DNA of 64,000 nucleotides from CAUZIZ01 sp965218775. Lineage in GTDB: Bacteria; Acidobacteriota; UBA6911; RPQK01; JAJDTT01. A model generated the notes under the pieces. That model was not told where the DNA came from and did no database searches. It saw only the letters and a list, made by a program, of their open reading frames with translations. Location: the NCBI GenBank assembly GCA_965218775.1, contig CBDCLS010000003.1, forward strand, positions 1,116,001 through 1,180,000. The letters run 5' to 3'. The first letter of the stretch is position 1. Every line of letters begins with the position of its first letter. The position numbers were made by a program, and so were the translations under genes. Positions 16,811 to 26,396 of the stretch are shown here, piece after piece.

Positions 16811-18328
16811 ATGAGAATGAGACTAGCGACTCTGTGCGTGGTTTCTGTTGCGATTTCCCTGACGGTGGAAAGTACCCTGGCGGAGCACGAGGGGGCTCAG
16901 GAACCTCTGGACATCGGCTCCCGGCTGGAGCTGTTCGTCGACGAGTATCTGATTGACCGTTTGGAAGGTGCCCGACTCCAGCTCCAGAAGCCAGTTCCAG
17001 CCGAGGTGGCCATCCGCTACGACCAGCCCTGGGAGGATGCCCTCGCCTTCTATAGCACCGTGATCCAGGATGGCGATGTCTACCGTCTCTACTATCGTGG
17101 CCGCTTACGCAAGCCCTACACCACCTGCTATGCCGAGAGCCGGGACGGGATCCACTGGACCAAACCGAAGCTTGGGATTGTCGACTTCGACGGCTCCAGG
17201 GAAAACAACGTCATCCTGCCCACGGCCAAGCAGTTTTGCCCCTTCATCGACAATCGCCCCGGCGTGCCAGCCGCCCAGCGATACAAGGCCAACTCCCGGG
17301 ACACCCGACCGCCGGCCTCACTCGTAGGATACGTCTCGAGCGACGCCATCCACTGGACCCGAATCCGCGAAGAGCCCCTGGTACCCAAGGTTCTGGAGAA
17401 CAACTTCGACTCCCAGAACGTCATGTTCTGGTCCGAGGTGGAGAAGCTCTATGTCCTCTATGCCCGGCACATGGAAGGCGGGCGTCGGGCCACCGCCCGG
17501 GCCACCTCCAAAGACTTCCTGAACTGGACCCCCCAGACCCTCATGAGCTACAGCGACACCGGGACCACCACTCCCTCAGCCCATCTCTACACCAACCAGG
17601 CCCAGCCCTACTTCCGGGCTCCGCACATCTACGTCTCCCTGCCGGGCCGAATCTGGTTTGCCGACCAGCGCCACGTCTCGACCGAGGCGGATAAGCGGAG
17701 TGCTCGCCAGGGTACGCGTTGGGTCACGCCCCAACTGCGCGATTTCTTCGAGAAGAACGTGGACACGGGAGGAGGAGGATTGGGCGACCGCTCCGACGGT
17801 GTCCTCTTGACCAGCCGGGCGGGTTCGACGCAGTGGGACTTCACGTTCAAGGAGAGCTTTCTCCGGCCCGGGATCGGGCTCAACAACTGGACGACCCGTA
17901 ACAACTATCCGGCCTGCGGCGTGGTCCAGACCGGTCCTGGCGAGATGTCCTTCTATGTCCAGAGAGACTACACCCAGAAGACTGCCCACCTTCAGCGGAT
18001 GACGCTTCGCCTGGACGGTTTCGCCTCCTTGCACGCTCCCTACGCCGGAGGAGAGATGGTGACCCACCCTCTAACCTTTTCGGGCAACTGGCTGGAGATC
18101 AACTACGCCACGAGCGCCGCCGGAGGTCTTCGAGTGGAGATCCAGGACGAGAAGGGAAAACCGGTGGAGGGTTTTTCACTAGAGGAGTGTCCCGAGATCA
18201 TTGGAGATGAGATCAGCCGGATCGTGTCGTGGAAAGGGGGCAATGATGTAGGGAGCCTGGCAGGCAAGCCGGTCCGGTTGCGCTTTGTGATGAAAGACGC
18301 GGATCTCTACTCCCTGAGGTTCAGCTAG
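16811..18328 (+). CDS. Secreted five-bladed beta-propeller protein (GH32/GH43-like fold), copy C
   Basis: 505 aa, ATG with GAGGAGG about 8 bases upstream. Signal peptide MRMRLATLCVVSVAISLTVE, then LFVDEYLIDRL, PWEDALAFYSTVIQDGD, CYAESRDGIHWTKPKLG and VDFDGSRENN, the propeller blade signatures shared with copy A. The C-terminal beta-sandwich ends GKPVRLRFVMKDADLYSLRF. It is convergent with 18373-18564 and 18636-20198. Predicted extracytoplasmic; substrate unknown. A 70-base DNA echo of its 3' end occurs at 26397-26467. Confidence 0.8.
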   Translation: MRMRLATLCVVSVAISLTVESTLAEHEGAQEPLDIGSRLELFVDEYLIDRLEGARLQLQKPVPAEVAIRYDQPWEDALAFYSTVIQDGDVYRLYYRGRLRKPYTTCYAESRDGIHWTKPKLGIVDFDGSRENNVILPTAKQFCPFIDNRPGVPAAQRYKANSRDTRPPASLVGYVSSDAIHWTRIREEPLVPKVLENNFDSQNVMFWSEVEKLYVLYARHMEGGRRATARATSKDFLNWTPQTLMSYSDTGTTTPSAHLYTNQAQPYFRAPHIYVSLPGRIWFADQRHVSTEADKRSARQGTRWVTPQLRDFFEKNVDTGGGGLGDRSDGVLLTSRAGSTQWDFTFKESFLRPGIGLNNWTTRNNYPACGVVQTGPGEMSFYVQRDYTQKTAHLQRMTLRLDGFASLHAPYAGGEMVTHPLTFSGNWLEINYATSAAGGLRVEIQDEKGKPVEGFSLEECPEIIGDEISRIVSWKGGNDVGSLAGKPVRLRFVMKDADLYSLRFS

Positions 18329-18372
18329 GAGCAGCCGACTCGTCCGGGGGTTCTTGATCCTCTCGCAGGATC

Positions 18373-18564
18373 CTACCTTCTGGATGCCAGAGAAAGTGCC
18401 CAGGCAGATAAGCATGCAGGAAATACCGTCCCCGCCCATGAAACCCACCTGGGAATGGACCAGGGTCCCAGCAAAAAACCCCAATCGTTGATCAGACGCA
18501 GGAAGTGCAGGATCGCCACCGCCGCGAAGATCAGAGCGGAAGTGGTGAGATAGCTGCGATGCAT
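18373..18564 (-). CDS. Small two-helix membrane protein
   Basis: 63 aa from ATG 18564 (MHRSYLTTSALIFAAVAILH). Two hydrophobic helices, LIFAAVAILHFLRLI and SWAGTVFPACLSAWALSLA, with a WGFLLGPWSIPRW linker. A longer reading to 18639 adds an unlikely polar leader. It resembles short conserved membrane proteins of unknown function. It lies downstream of the propeller gene 18636-20198 on the same strand, 71 bases apart, and converges on copy C. Confidence 0.65.
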   Translation of the reverse strand: MHRSYLTTSALIFAAVAILHFLRLINDWGFLLGPWSIPRWVSWAGTVFPACLSAWALSLASRR

Positions 18565-18635
18565 CTCAATTCTCGGTCGGCACAAGGTGCTGGAGTTCTT
18601 CGAACCACTGCGGTGGCAGCCCCTGGCTGCAGGGC

Positions 18636-20198
18636 TCACGGATCCACAAGCTGGAAGGCGAAGAGCTTGGCGTATATGAGGGTGAATCGGAGCTGAACCA
18701 CCCGGCCCCGGAGCTCCTTCAGATCGGTCCTACCCTTCCAGACGGGGCGTAGCGCAATTCCATCGCCCGACAGAGGCTGGGAGCGGGCCAGCAGCTCTCC
18801 ATCCTCCCCGAGAACCTCCAGAATCAGAGAGGACTGATTCCCAGGGTCCTCGTAGGGCAGACTCGACCGAGGTTGGTGGCGTCTCCCTGCGTGAGCGATG
18901 GCGACGTTGGCATTCAGCTCCAGCTGGCTTCCCCGAAGGACGAATCGACGGGTGGTGACGATGCCCGGATCGTGTCTGGCGTCCACCGACACGAAGCCGT
19001 CGAGACGTTGTACATACCGGTGAATCGCGCTCCCTTTGAGGCGCCTGCCGTACCAGGAGGCGTCATGAGGCACCGCGTGTTCCACCCCGTACATCCAGAT
19101 CTCGTCCCCAACCCGGGTCAGGCCCGGGCCCATATAGGCCACGTAGGCCAGCTGGTCCCCCAGCCGGGAGGCGTTGGGATCGGGTTGGACATAGGACTCC
19201 CGGAAGCGGCGTTCCACTCGCCGGCCGTCGCGGCTGGTAGCGAACTGAATGGTCACCTGGCCGGTATCGTGTCGGATGAGGGAGGGGAAAAAGAGGTAGA
19301 GACCCGGTACGGGTGGGTACAAGGTCGCGGCCGAGTTGTAGATGCCGCTTCCCCACCTCCCTCCAGGGTCCTTCTCATCGGTGCCGAAGAGGTCGACGGG
19401 CTTGGGGAAGCGAGTGAAGTCCTCCGACTCGGAACGGGCCACCCGGCGTGATACCCGATTCGGAATGGGCCTGCCCTGCTCGTCCCGCTCCTGCAGGTTG
19501 TGGCGGACAAATGCCACGTACCTGCCGGTCTTGGGATCGTAGAAGGCCACGTTCTGTGTATCCGTCCCTGCCGGCATGATCTCTCCATAGGGCCTCTCGA
19601 CTGACGTCCAATGGATCCCGTCAGGAGAGATCGCGCCGCTGACGGTTGTGCGCTGGGGCCCGTCGGGAAAGGGAAACACGCGGTAGAAATCGCCGAAGAT
19701 CATCTTGTACCGCTCCCCAGGACGTACCGCCTTGGGATCGATGAATACGTCCTGTCCCTGACCGTAACCACAGAATCCTACCCTGAGGATGTTGTTCTCC
19801 CTTGAACCCCGGAACTCGTGCTGCCTCAATCTCGGCTTCTTCCACACGATGCCGTCACCGGATTGGGCATAGCAGATCCGGGACATCCAGTAGCCTGGGA
19901 TCTCCTCGTCATACTCCCATCCCAGGTACCACATGCGGAACAGTTCGCCGTCACGAAGCACCTTGCAGTAACCGAATCCCGATTCCTCCCAGGCCTCTCG
20001 TTGCCGGATGACCGGGCCTGCCCGCCGAGCCGGGTTGAGGGTGAAGCGGGCGCCCTGGACCCGGGCAACGAGGGCCTCGTCTACGAAGAGCTGCTTCAGG
20101 TTTCCGATCTCCAGAACCTCGGACGAAGCCCAGACCAGACGGGAAAAGGAAAGCGTCGCCACAGCCGCCAGGAGAAGAAGTGAAAACCGAATCTGCAT
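18636..20198 (-). CDS. Secreted five-bladed beta-propeller protein (GH32/GH43-like fold), copy D
   Basis: 520 aa from ATG 20198 (MQIRFSLLLLAAVATLSFSR, a clear signal peptide, with GAGGGAG upstream); the frame is open to 20366 but that part is out of place. LFVDEALVARVQGARFTL, CYAQSGDGIVWKKPRL and HEFRGSRENNILR are family motifs, followed by an eight- to nine-strand tail ending RVVQLRFTLIYAKLFAFQL. It has a longer central region than copies A and C. Eleven bases upstream is the tail of an alpha/beta-hydrolase gene, so the two were once an operon. Confidence 0.8.
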   Translation of the reverse strand: MQIRFSLLLLAAVATLSFSRLVWASSEVLEIGNLKQLFVDEALVARVQGARFTLNPARRAGPVIRQREAWEESGFGYCKVLRDGELFRMWYLGWEYDEEIPGYWMSRICYAQSGDGIVWKKPRLRQHEFRGSRENNILRVGFCGYGQGQDVFIDPKAVRPGERYKMIFGDFYRVFPFPDGPQRTTVSGAISPDGIHWTSVERPYGEIMPAGTDTQNVAFYDPKTGRYVAFVRHNLQERDEQGRPIPNRVSRRVARSESEDFTRFPKPVDLFGTDEKDPGGRWGSGIYNSAATLYPPVPGLYLFFPSLIRHDTGQVTIQFATSRDGRRVERRFRESYVQPDPNASRLGDQLAYVAYMGPGLTRVGDEIWMYGVEHAVPHDASWYGRRLKGSAIHRYVQRLDGFVSVDARHDPGIVTTRRFVLRGSQLELNANVAIAHAGRRHQPRSSLPYEDPGNQSSLILEVLGEDGELLARSQPLSGDGIALRPVWKGRTDLKELRGRVVQLRFTLIYAKLFAFQLVDP

Positions 20199-20209
20199 GG
20201 CTCCCTCTG

Positions 20210-20400
20210 TCAGGGCGAAGGCCAGTCCAGATGCCGGTGCAGAAACTCGTAGGTTCCCACCCCGTGGATCTCGTAGCCGCCTTCGAAGAACTCGATCCGG
20301 GTCCGGTCCCCGATTCCCAGCTTGACGTAGAGGCGGCGAACCTTGGCGTATTCGTAGGCTACCCACTCGTCCACCCCTACCCCGTCTGTATGTCCCCGCT
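20210..20400 (-). pseudogene. C-terminal fragment of an alpha/beta-hydrolase (esterase-like)
   Basis: Encodes VDEWVAYEYAKVRRLYVKLG, then EFFEGGYEIHGVGTYEFLHR and HLDWP with a stop at 20210. The catalytic-histidine region (G-x-x-x-I-x-G-x-x-x-F-x-F-L) matches the end of dienelactone-hydrolase or acetyl-xylan-esterase-like proteins often beside carbohydrate genes. The N-terminal roughly 300 residues with the nucleophile are missing; upstream in frame is unrelated HTH sequence. Confidence 0.6.
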
Positions 20401-20464
20401 CCCGGTAGACTGCTCCACTGGCATCCCCCACTTCGAGGGGGGCGCGGGGGTTACTCGCCAGCCG

Positions 20465-20602
20465 GCAGTTCTTGTGACGATGGAGTGCTGTCGACGAGAG
20501 CCCGTGCCGTCCCGCCAGGTTTCTCAGAGGCCCACCTCGGATTAGCGAGGAGTCGAGGGCATCGCGGACAGCGTGTTGACAGACCGAGCACTTGAGGGCC
20601 AT
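20465..20602 (-). pseudogene. Fragment of a small Cys/HTH protein
   Basis: MALKCSVCQHAVRDALDSSL, then RNLAGRHGLSSTALHRHKNC: a CxxC plus helix-turn-helix unit known from the N-terminus of mobile-element-associated DNA-binding proteins. It is cut after the ALHRHK motif and runs in frame into the hydrolase fragment by chance. Confidence 0.45.
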
Positions 20603-20626
20603 TACCGCCGATAGTACCAAACCGGG

Positions 20627-21296
20627 ACGACTGATCTGCTCGCTGAGCGTGGCGTCACTGTTTCCTATGAGGCGATTCGATACTGGTGCCGCAAGTTCGG
20701 CCCAACCTTCGCTCGGTCCCTGCGACGGAAGAGGGGCCGACTTGGTGATAACTGGTTTGTGGACGAAGTCTTCATCAAGATCCACGGACAGCTTCACTAC
20801 CTTTGGCGAGCAGTGGATCAGGACGGTGACGTGATCGATATTCTCGTGACGAAGAAACGAAACAAGCAGGCGGCTAAGCGTTTCTTTCGCAAGGTGTTGA
20901 AGGGCCAAGGTCAAGCTCCTTGGCAGCTGACCACCGACAAACTCCGGAGCTACTCTGCTGCCCATCGTGAGGTCTTCTCCTCGGTCGAGCATCGAACGGG
21001 TCAATACGAGAACAACCGGGCCGAGGTCTCGCATCAACACACCCGGGAGCAGGGGCGCCAGATGCGGCGCTTCAAGTCAATGTCACAGGCTCAGCGGTTT
21101 CTCGCTGTCCACGGTCCGATCCAGAATCTATTCCGGATTGGCCGACACCATCTCAAGTCAGTTCACAATCGACTGCTTCGTGACCGGGCATTCGCTGATT
21201 GGCGCGAGGCGACTTGTGCCTGCTGAGTTGTACGAATTGGAAAGCGTTTTCAGGCCGAGTAGTGGCCTCCAGCCGCTAATTTGACAGCGCCCTGAA
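20627..21296 (+). mobile_element. IS6-family element, 5'-truncated
   Basis: Contains most of an IS6-type transposase and, at 21273-21296, an end-like sequence (ccgctaatttgacagcgccctg). The left end and the first roughly 60 codons are missing. This is the best-preserved source of remnants a, b and c. Confidence 0.7.
20630..21226 (+). pseudogene. IS6-family transposase, N-terminally truncated
   Basis: In-frame reading from about 20630 gives LLAERGVTVSYEAIRYWCRK, RRKRGRLGDNWFVDEVFIKI, HYLWRAVDQDGDVIDILVT and TDKLRSYSAAHREV, with VEHRTGQYENNRAEVSHQHT near the end: the DDE catalytic core of IS6/IS26-like transposases (Asp in VDEV, Asp in TDKL, Glu in RAE). Full-length relatives have about 230 residues; the N-terminal HTH portion is missing, and a TAG sits upstream in the frame. 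The first in-frame start is GTG 20759, which would leave 155 aa without the first catalytic region intact. Confidence 0.85.
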
Positions 21297-21408
21297 AAGG
21301 TATTCCTTGAGCCGTTTCTCAACAGAAAGGAATTGCAGACCCTGAAGTGAAGAGCTTCAGTTTCGGCTTAGGTTGAAGGTTTAGTTCCAGCTCGACGGAA
21401 CCAACGCA

Positions 21409-21933
21409 TCATGTCCCGGATGAGACCGAACCCATCTTCAGGCCAACATCGACCTTGGAGTCGCTCTTCCTGGGCGCAGCCTGTCCTGGACTCTCCAACC
21501 TGGGTTCAGGCTTCGTTCGACGAGGTTTGGAAGGGGTGGCCGGGGCCTCCATATCGATACTTCCCTTGAACTTGCAGCCTTCTTCCAGAATCACCTGAGG
21601 TGCATGAAGATCGCCGCGGACGTTACCCGACTGACGGATGACGATCCTATCCTCGCCGAAAAGATTTCCCTCCACATCGCCTTCTATGCTGATGACCTTG
21701 CCATAGACATCTGCCTGGGCGCGACCCTGCTTCCCAATCGTCACGCCGTGATCCGAAAAGGAAATCGTCCCTGAAACCTTCCCCTGAACGACCAGGTCTT
21801 CCTCGCCGCTCAGTTCTCCCTTAATCGAAATTGATGCACCAATCAAAGCGCGCTCCTTGATTCGTTCGACCGGAGACCTCGCGGGCCTAGATGCGTCCGG
21901 CATTGGCTCGGATTGTTCGTCTCGCTTCCACAT
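21409..21933 (-). CDS. Bactofilin family cytoskeletal protein
   Basis: 174 aa, ATG 21933 with GGAGA about 8 bases upstream. The polar N-terminal tail is followed by repeating beta-helix turns: ALIGASISIKGELSGEEDLV, VQGKVSGTISF, VTIGKQGRAQADVYGKVISI, VEGNLFGEDRIVIRQSGNVR, GDLHAPQVILEEGCKFKGSI. This is the polymer-forming bactofilin (DUF583) core; the basic, Pro-rich C-terminal tail (about 35 residues) is typical. Bactofilins assemble without nucleotides and scaffold envelope enzymes. The upstream neighbour is a truncated glycosyltransferase. Confidence 0.9.
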   Translation of the reverse strand: MWKRDEQSEPMPDASRPARSPVERIKERALIGASISIKGELSGEEDLVVQGKVSGTISFSDHGVTIGKQGRAQADVYGKVISIEGDVEGNLFGEDRIVIRQSGNVRGDLHAPQVILEEGCKFKGSIDMEAPATPSKPRRTKPEPRLESPGQAAPRKSDSKVDVGLKMGSVSSGT

Positions 21934-21949
21934 GATAGACTCTCCATAT

Positions 21950-22260
21950 TGTCGACAAAGAAAAAATCCGGCTTATAATTGAGGGCTGTACGAAAAATAA
22001 TCTCTTTACGAAGTTTCAAGACCTGATCGAAAGAGAGTTTCAGAGAACGAGACTCGTAACGTTCATTTCCTACCTTGAAAACGCTGGGAAGTTTGGTGTA
22101 GTCCACCCCTTCGGGAATGCGAAAAGCATGAGCCATGGTCGAACCGGTCATAATCAAAGTCGACAGTTCGCTGAACCGGGCTTGAAGTCCTTCACAAATC
22201 AGAAGAGTTCGCCTCAAGTGGCCGAGGCCCAGGGTGTCATGACAAATAGAACAGGGCCCG
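21950..22260 (-). pseudogene. N-terminal fragment of a predicted glycosyltransferase
   Basis: Without requiring a start, the frame reads CHDTLGLGHLRRTLLICEGL, then STLIMTGSTMAHAFRIPEGV, PSVFKVGNERYESRSLKLSF and ALNYKPDFFFVDN. The glycine-rich GLGHLRR loop and following Rossmann elements match the N-terminal donor domain of MurG-like glycosyltransferases. The frame then leaves the homology at the bactofilin upstream region, so roughly 300 residues are lost. No initiation codon is visible in front of the GLGH motif. Confidence 0.65.
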
Positions 22261-22795
22261 CTGACGTCCGCTCCCGATGGTTCCCTTTCTAGTGCTCAAG
22301 TTCGTTCCTTTGCATCTCCGACAGGGTAGGCCTTCTCCGAATCTGGGCAGTTGGTTCTCTTAGTGTGTTCAGAGAGCACAAAAGTGACGCTCATGCTCCG
22401 AATGTGGACAACAGAATCGGTCTCCCTGGATTTTAACTCACTGGTACGGCCTTTCATCTCAGCATTTCCCGTTCCAATTCCCGCAGGGAGAGCGAAACCC
22501 TTGGCGGCGGGCCTTTTTCAGAGGCGCCTTGCGTGCGACACGAATCGACGACCGGGAAGAACGCCCTGCTGCCAGGAAAAATATCCCTGTTGTGAGTGCT
22601 GAACGGATTGGTTGCTTCTTCAGGCAAGTGTTGTTGTGCCATGCCTCCTCCGCCAGAGGCCAACCTGGAAAGACTTGAAAGCAGATCTAGAGGTGCCGCC
22701 CAATTCAGTCAGCCAACCTTGACCTGCAGAGGGAGGGCTACAGGCATTGCCAACGCTATGCCGTTGCCTCACAACCGTATTCAAGGGGGGAAGTC
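22261..22795. other. Non-coding stretch with one REP-like motif
   Basis: No convincing gene on either strand. At about 22606-22632 there is a ttgcttcttcaggcaagtgttgttg motif related to the palindromic repeats at 59936-59963 and 60102-60128. A G-rich ribosome-binding-like sequence (ggggggaag) at the right end belongs to the next gene. Confidence 0.4.
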
Positions 22796-23563
22796 ATGTC
22801 AGTCCGGAGTTTTGACAGAGCTTTAGACAACGCCTGTTCGGGAGTCGTCAGAATGCTTGCATCACGATTCCTCATCGCTCTGGTTGTGTTTGGCGCAATC
22901 TGCAGTCAGGCCTCGGCTGGAGGGAATGGGGATCAGCCGATCTACAACAATGGGACTTCGGCAAACCAATTCTTGCCTATCAGCCAGATTCCCCCTTTTA
23001 ATCTTCAATCACCACAAAAGGTGATCGATTAGGCAGTTTCCCCGGGCGGCGTCGTCCGCGGCTTTCAATTCGGGATCTTCTCTCCATTAGATGAGGTCGA
23101 TCTGTGTATCCAGTTCTACACCGGGACGGACGAGAATTCTGACGGCACCATGATCGCTGAATTTGTGTTTACAGATGTGAAGGTAGGCGGGAGAGAGCTT
23201 TTCGTTGACCATGATATTTCCAGCCAACCACTTAACCTTCCGCCGGGAGCCTTCGGATACAGCTACGAGATTAAGGACAACGCGACTGGTCCTATTTTCG
23301 CTACCGGCGACAACGGCTCGAATGAAGTCCGCAGCGTGTCTCAGAATCTGAACTTCAATGTTCCGGGGGCCCCTTTCCCTAATCAACTCTTTATGCTGTT
23401 GACAGGCACGCCGCTCCCACCGTCTCCACCCGCTATCCACCTCGACGTTGAGGGCCCGCCCCTGGTCTTGTTCGATCAGCAGGCCAAGTTTGAAATTCGC
23501 ATTGACTCCGCTGGAGTGCCACCGGTGGTCCCATTCTTTAACACGGAGTTTTTTTTGGCATAG
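22796..23563 (+). pseudogene. N-terminal part of an interrupted surface protein (stop codon plus frameshift)
   Basis: ATG 22796 (GGGGGGAAG upstream) or ATG 22853 gives a signal peptide MLASRFLIALVVFGAICSQA, then QPIYNNGTSANQFLPISQIP. A TAG at 23030-23032 interrupts the frame, which continues GGVVRGFQFGIFSPLDEVDL, FVFTDVKVGGRELFVDHDIS up to FFNTEF. At 23548-23555 a run of eight T shifts the frame, and the natural continuation FFFGIDDPRVTLSFPQDPF is in the frame of the 23575-26325 ORF. Together these would make one protein of about 1,175 residues with a beta-sandwich N-domain. Confidence 0.75.
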
Positions 23564-23574
23564 ATGATCCGCGT

Positions 23575-26325
23575 GTGACACTCTCCTTTCCCCAAGACCC
23601 TTTCATTCCGAAACCGCACGAGTTGGTTATCATCGATGGCAACACCCCTGCTCCTGAGTTGGCACGATTGGGTGCCAAGTTCGGGGAAGATCCGATCAAC
23701 TTCTGCAGCGAGGGCGTGTGGAAGTGCGGCAAGATTGAGTTCGGTGACGGCTTCACGTTCGAAACCGAAATCTTCGTGGACGGCTTCGAATCCGGCGACT
23801 TCAGTTCCTGGTCGACCGGTGCCGCTGCCGACAACCGCGATCCCGAGATTGTACCGGATTCCAAGACGGGCGAGATCGGCGTCCTCAATGAAGACAAGAA
23901 GCTGCCCGTCATCACCGAGGAGGAGCTGAGAAAGGCCATCGAGCTGTTCAACGACGATGTAGTGTTCGATGAAAAAACGATCGGCCTGGTTAGCGAGCGC
24001 TTTGGAGTTCTGGAGCCACTTCCGCCGGCCAAGGGCACGTATTTCTTCGACGAATTCGAAAGTTTCAGGTCGATCGGAGGTCCAACGGGCCCCATCCTGG
24101 ATGGAAGCGGCTGTCCGGCACCCTGCAGCGGCCTGGTCCTGGAAGGCGGGAACGGCGGCATCAACGGCATCCGCATCGAAAACTTCCCCGACTACGGAGT
24201 GGAGATCCAATCCGACGCCAACACGATCACGGACACGGAAATGGTCTCCAACGGATCGGGCGGTCTCCGGATAAACGGAAATAGCAATGTGGTCGGGGGG
24301 GAGACGCAGAACGGCAACCTCTTCGCCGATAACGGAGGGCCAGGGATCCTGGTCGAATCCGGCAGCGGCAACTCAGTGATCTCAGCCAGGGGCACCAAGG
24401 GAGTCAGCCGATTCAACACCTTTTCCAACAACGGCGGTCTGGGCATTGACCTGGGCGGGGACGGCGTGACGTCGAACGATACCGGCGACGGAGACACGGG
24501 TGCCAACCACCTTCAGAACTTTCCCGTGCTCACTGCCGTTACCGCTGGCACCCAGACCAGGATCCGCGGCACCTACAACAGCACCCGCAACACCCGTGTC
24601 ACCCTTCAGTTCTTCGCGAACGATACCTGCGACCCATCCGGTAACGGCGAAGGAGCAATCTTCCTGGATTCAAGCGTCATATTCACCGGCAGCACCGGCC
24701 AGGCGAGCTTTTCGTTCACCAGCGACAGCGATACCACCACGGGTCAGCTTCTCACTGCGACCGCGACCGATTCGGATGGCAATACCTCGGAGCTCTCGAG
24801 CTGTTTCGCGATCGAGACCGCCTTCAATCCCGCCTGGCTTTTTGGCGCCGGCAGCCTGATCGGGGCCGAAGACTCCACTTTCGATGGAGTTGCCTTCACC
24901 AACTTCTCCGATGCCGCCGCCGCCGATCTCGACCTGGAGGTGATTACGGCCAATTCCTCGGGAGGATTGCTAAGTCGCTCGAGGACTCAGGGCAACGCGG
25001 GTCAAACGACGTCGCTCACCCTCTTGGCCGGGGAGCAGTTGGCGCGTCTACGCAGCGAGCTCTTCGAGGCGGCAGACCCCACCCGGCCCGCTTGGATCGA
25101 GCTGACGGGTGACACCCTGAGCATCGGGGCCTTCTCTCAGTTCGGCACCCTGGATCTGTCTCGACTGGATGGAGGGGTGGGCATATCTGAAGTCGCTAGC
25201 AGCTTCAACTTCACCAGGGTCTTCGAGGGACCAGATGCCTTTCCCGGAGGCCAGGGGGCTTCGACCCGGCTGGGTATTCTCAACCCGAACCAGGGGTCGG
25301 CAACCGTGAAATTGACGCACCGGCCCGCCCAGCAGAACCCGGACGGACTGCTGGGAAGCGCCCCGCCACAAGTCACCCGCACGATCCCGGGCCGGAGTCT
25401 GATCGATGAGACGGTCTCGGAGCTCTTTGGGATGAATCTGGCGGGAGGCCGCATCGAAGGAGAGGTCACCAGCGGCGAGGGTGTGGTGGCTTTCGAGGTG
25501 ATTCAGCTGTTGGAACCGGAAAACGCGTTGGCGCTGAAGACGGGCCTCGGGATGGCTCCGGAAACCGTGTTGGGTCTGAACACGGCTCGGGGAAATCCCA
25601 ACACCTTCGCCTATTCGGCCCAGCTGGCGAGCCAGCCCGGACTTTCCACCAACGTGAACCTGATCAACACGGCCGACGAGGCCAGAAACCTGATGCTGAC
25701 CGCGGTCAGAGAAGACGGCACCAGCCAGGGTCCTCCCGTTCCGATCGTTCTGGGTGCGGGTGGGCAGCTCAGCCAAAGAGCCGATGTTCTTTTTGGTGGA
25801 TCGGCCGCGGTTCAGTCTCCGGCCGGTGGTGGGTTCAGCTTTGTGGGGTCGCTGATCGTCGAAGCCGACGGTGACGGCATCGTAGGAGACGTGATTTTCG
25901 GGGATGACGTCGACTTCCAGTATGCCGCCTCGCTTCCCCTACAAACGCAGGTATTCACCGAAGCCCTGTTCAACCAGGTGGCCAATCTGCCGGGCTTCTT
26001 TACAGGCCTGGCCTTCTTCTATCCGGGTGCGGCAGTCGCGGCCTCATCTCAGGCCTCAACTCAGGGAGAGGTTCCCAACGCAGAGATCACGATCCGCGTG
26101 TTTCGGGCCAGCGGCGAGTTGACGGGAGTCTCCGTCCAGACCCTGGCAGCGGGGGAGCGAATCTCCCGGGTGCTTCCTGAATTGGTCCCGGAATCGGCAG
26201 GGCAGGGCGGGGGCTATGTCCTCATCTCATCGAGCCAGGGGATCATTGCGCAGATGCTCTATGGGGCCGTGGAGAACGGAGTCGTCAAGCTCTTTTCTGC
26301 AGTCGTGCCCACCGTGATTCGATGA
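23575..26325 (+). CDS. Surface protein: parallel beta-helix region plus shared C-terminal module
   Basis: 916 aa as an open frame from GTG 23575, but probably the continuation of 22796-23563. Residues 200-400 contain GGNGGINGIRIENFPDYGVE, GSGGLRINGNSNVVGG, NGGLGIDLGGDGVTSND and NHLQNFPVLTAV, a CSLREA-type right-handed beta-helix. From about residue 500 to the end, FSQFGTLDLSRLDGGVG, FTRVFEGPDAFPGGQGAST, VVAFEVIQLL, GDVIFGDDVDFQYAASLPLQ and FFTGLAFFYPG form a module that recurs in the penicillin-acylase protein at 55418-59788. Secreted or surface-exposed by inference; function unknown. Confidence 0.75.
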   Translation: MTLSFPQDPFIPKPHELVIIDGNTPAPELARLGAKFGEDPINFCSEGVWKCGKIEFGDGFTFETEIFVDGFESGDFSSWSTGAAADNRDPEIVPDSKTGEIGVLNEDKKLPVITEEELRKAIELFNDDVVFDEKTIGLVSERFGVLEPLPPAKGTYFFDEFESFRSIGGPTGPILDGSGCPAPCSGLVLEGGNGGINGIRIENFPDYGVEIQSDANTITDTEMVSNGSGGLRINGNSNVVGGETQNGNLFADNGGPGILVESGSGNSVISARGTKGVSRFNTFSNNGGLGIDLGGDGVTSNDTGDGDTGANHLQNFPVLTAVTAGTQTRIRGTYNSTRNTRVTLQFFANDTCDPSGNGEGAIFLDSSVIFTGSTGQASFSFTSDSDTTTGQLLTATATDSDGNTSELSSCFAIETAFNPAWLFGAGSLIGAEDSTFDGVAFTNFSDAAAADLDLEVITANSSGGLLSRSRTQGNAGQTTSLTLLAGEQLARLRSELFEAADPTRPAWIELTGDTLSIGAFSQFGTLDLSRLDGGVGISEVASSFNFTRVFEGPDAFPGGQGASTRLGILNPNQGSATVKLTHRPAQQNPDGLLGSAPPQVTRTIPGRSLIDETVSELFGMNLAGGRIEGEVTSGEGVVAFEVIQLLEPENALALKTGLGMAPETVLGLNTARGNPNTFAYSAQLASQPGLSTNVNLINTADEARNLMLTAVREDGTSQGPPVPIVLGAGGQLSQRADVLFGGSAAVQSPAGGGFSFVGSLIVEADGDGIVGDVIFGDDVDFQYAASLPLQTQVFTEALFNQVANLPGFFTGLAFFYPGAAVAASSQASTQGEVPNAEITIRVFRASGELTGVSVQTLAAGERISRVLPELVPESAGQGGGYVLISSSQGIIAQMLYGAVENGVVKLFSAVVPTVIR

Positions 26326-26396
26326 CAGGCCAAGCCTACTGGGATCGAAGGGATAAAGGTCGGCGTCCCTCATGGTGATCTCGAGGCGGACGGTAT

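Noticed and set aside
1230..20198. Assigning the propeller proteins to a named GH family
   Set aside because: Motifs fit the five-bladed clan, but I could not place the two or three catalytic acids with confidence.
20210..21040. 276-aa minus-strand protein
   Set aside because: Chance in-frame concatenation of antisense transposase, an HTH fragment and a hydrolase tail.
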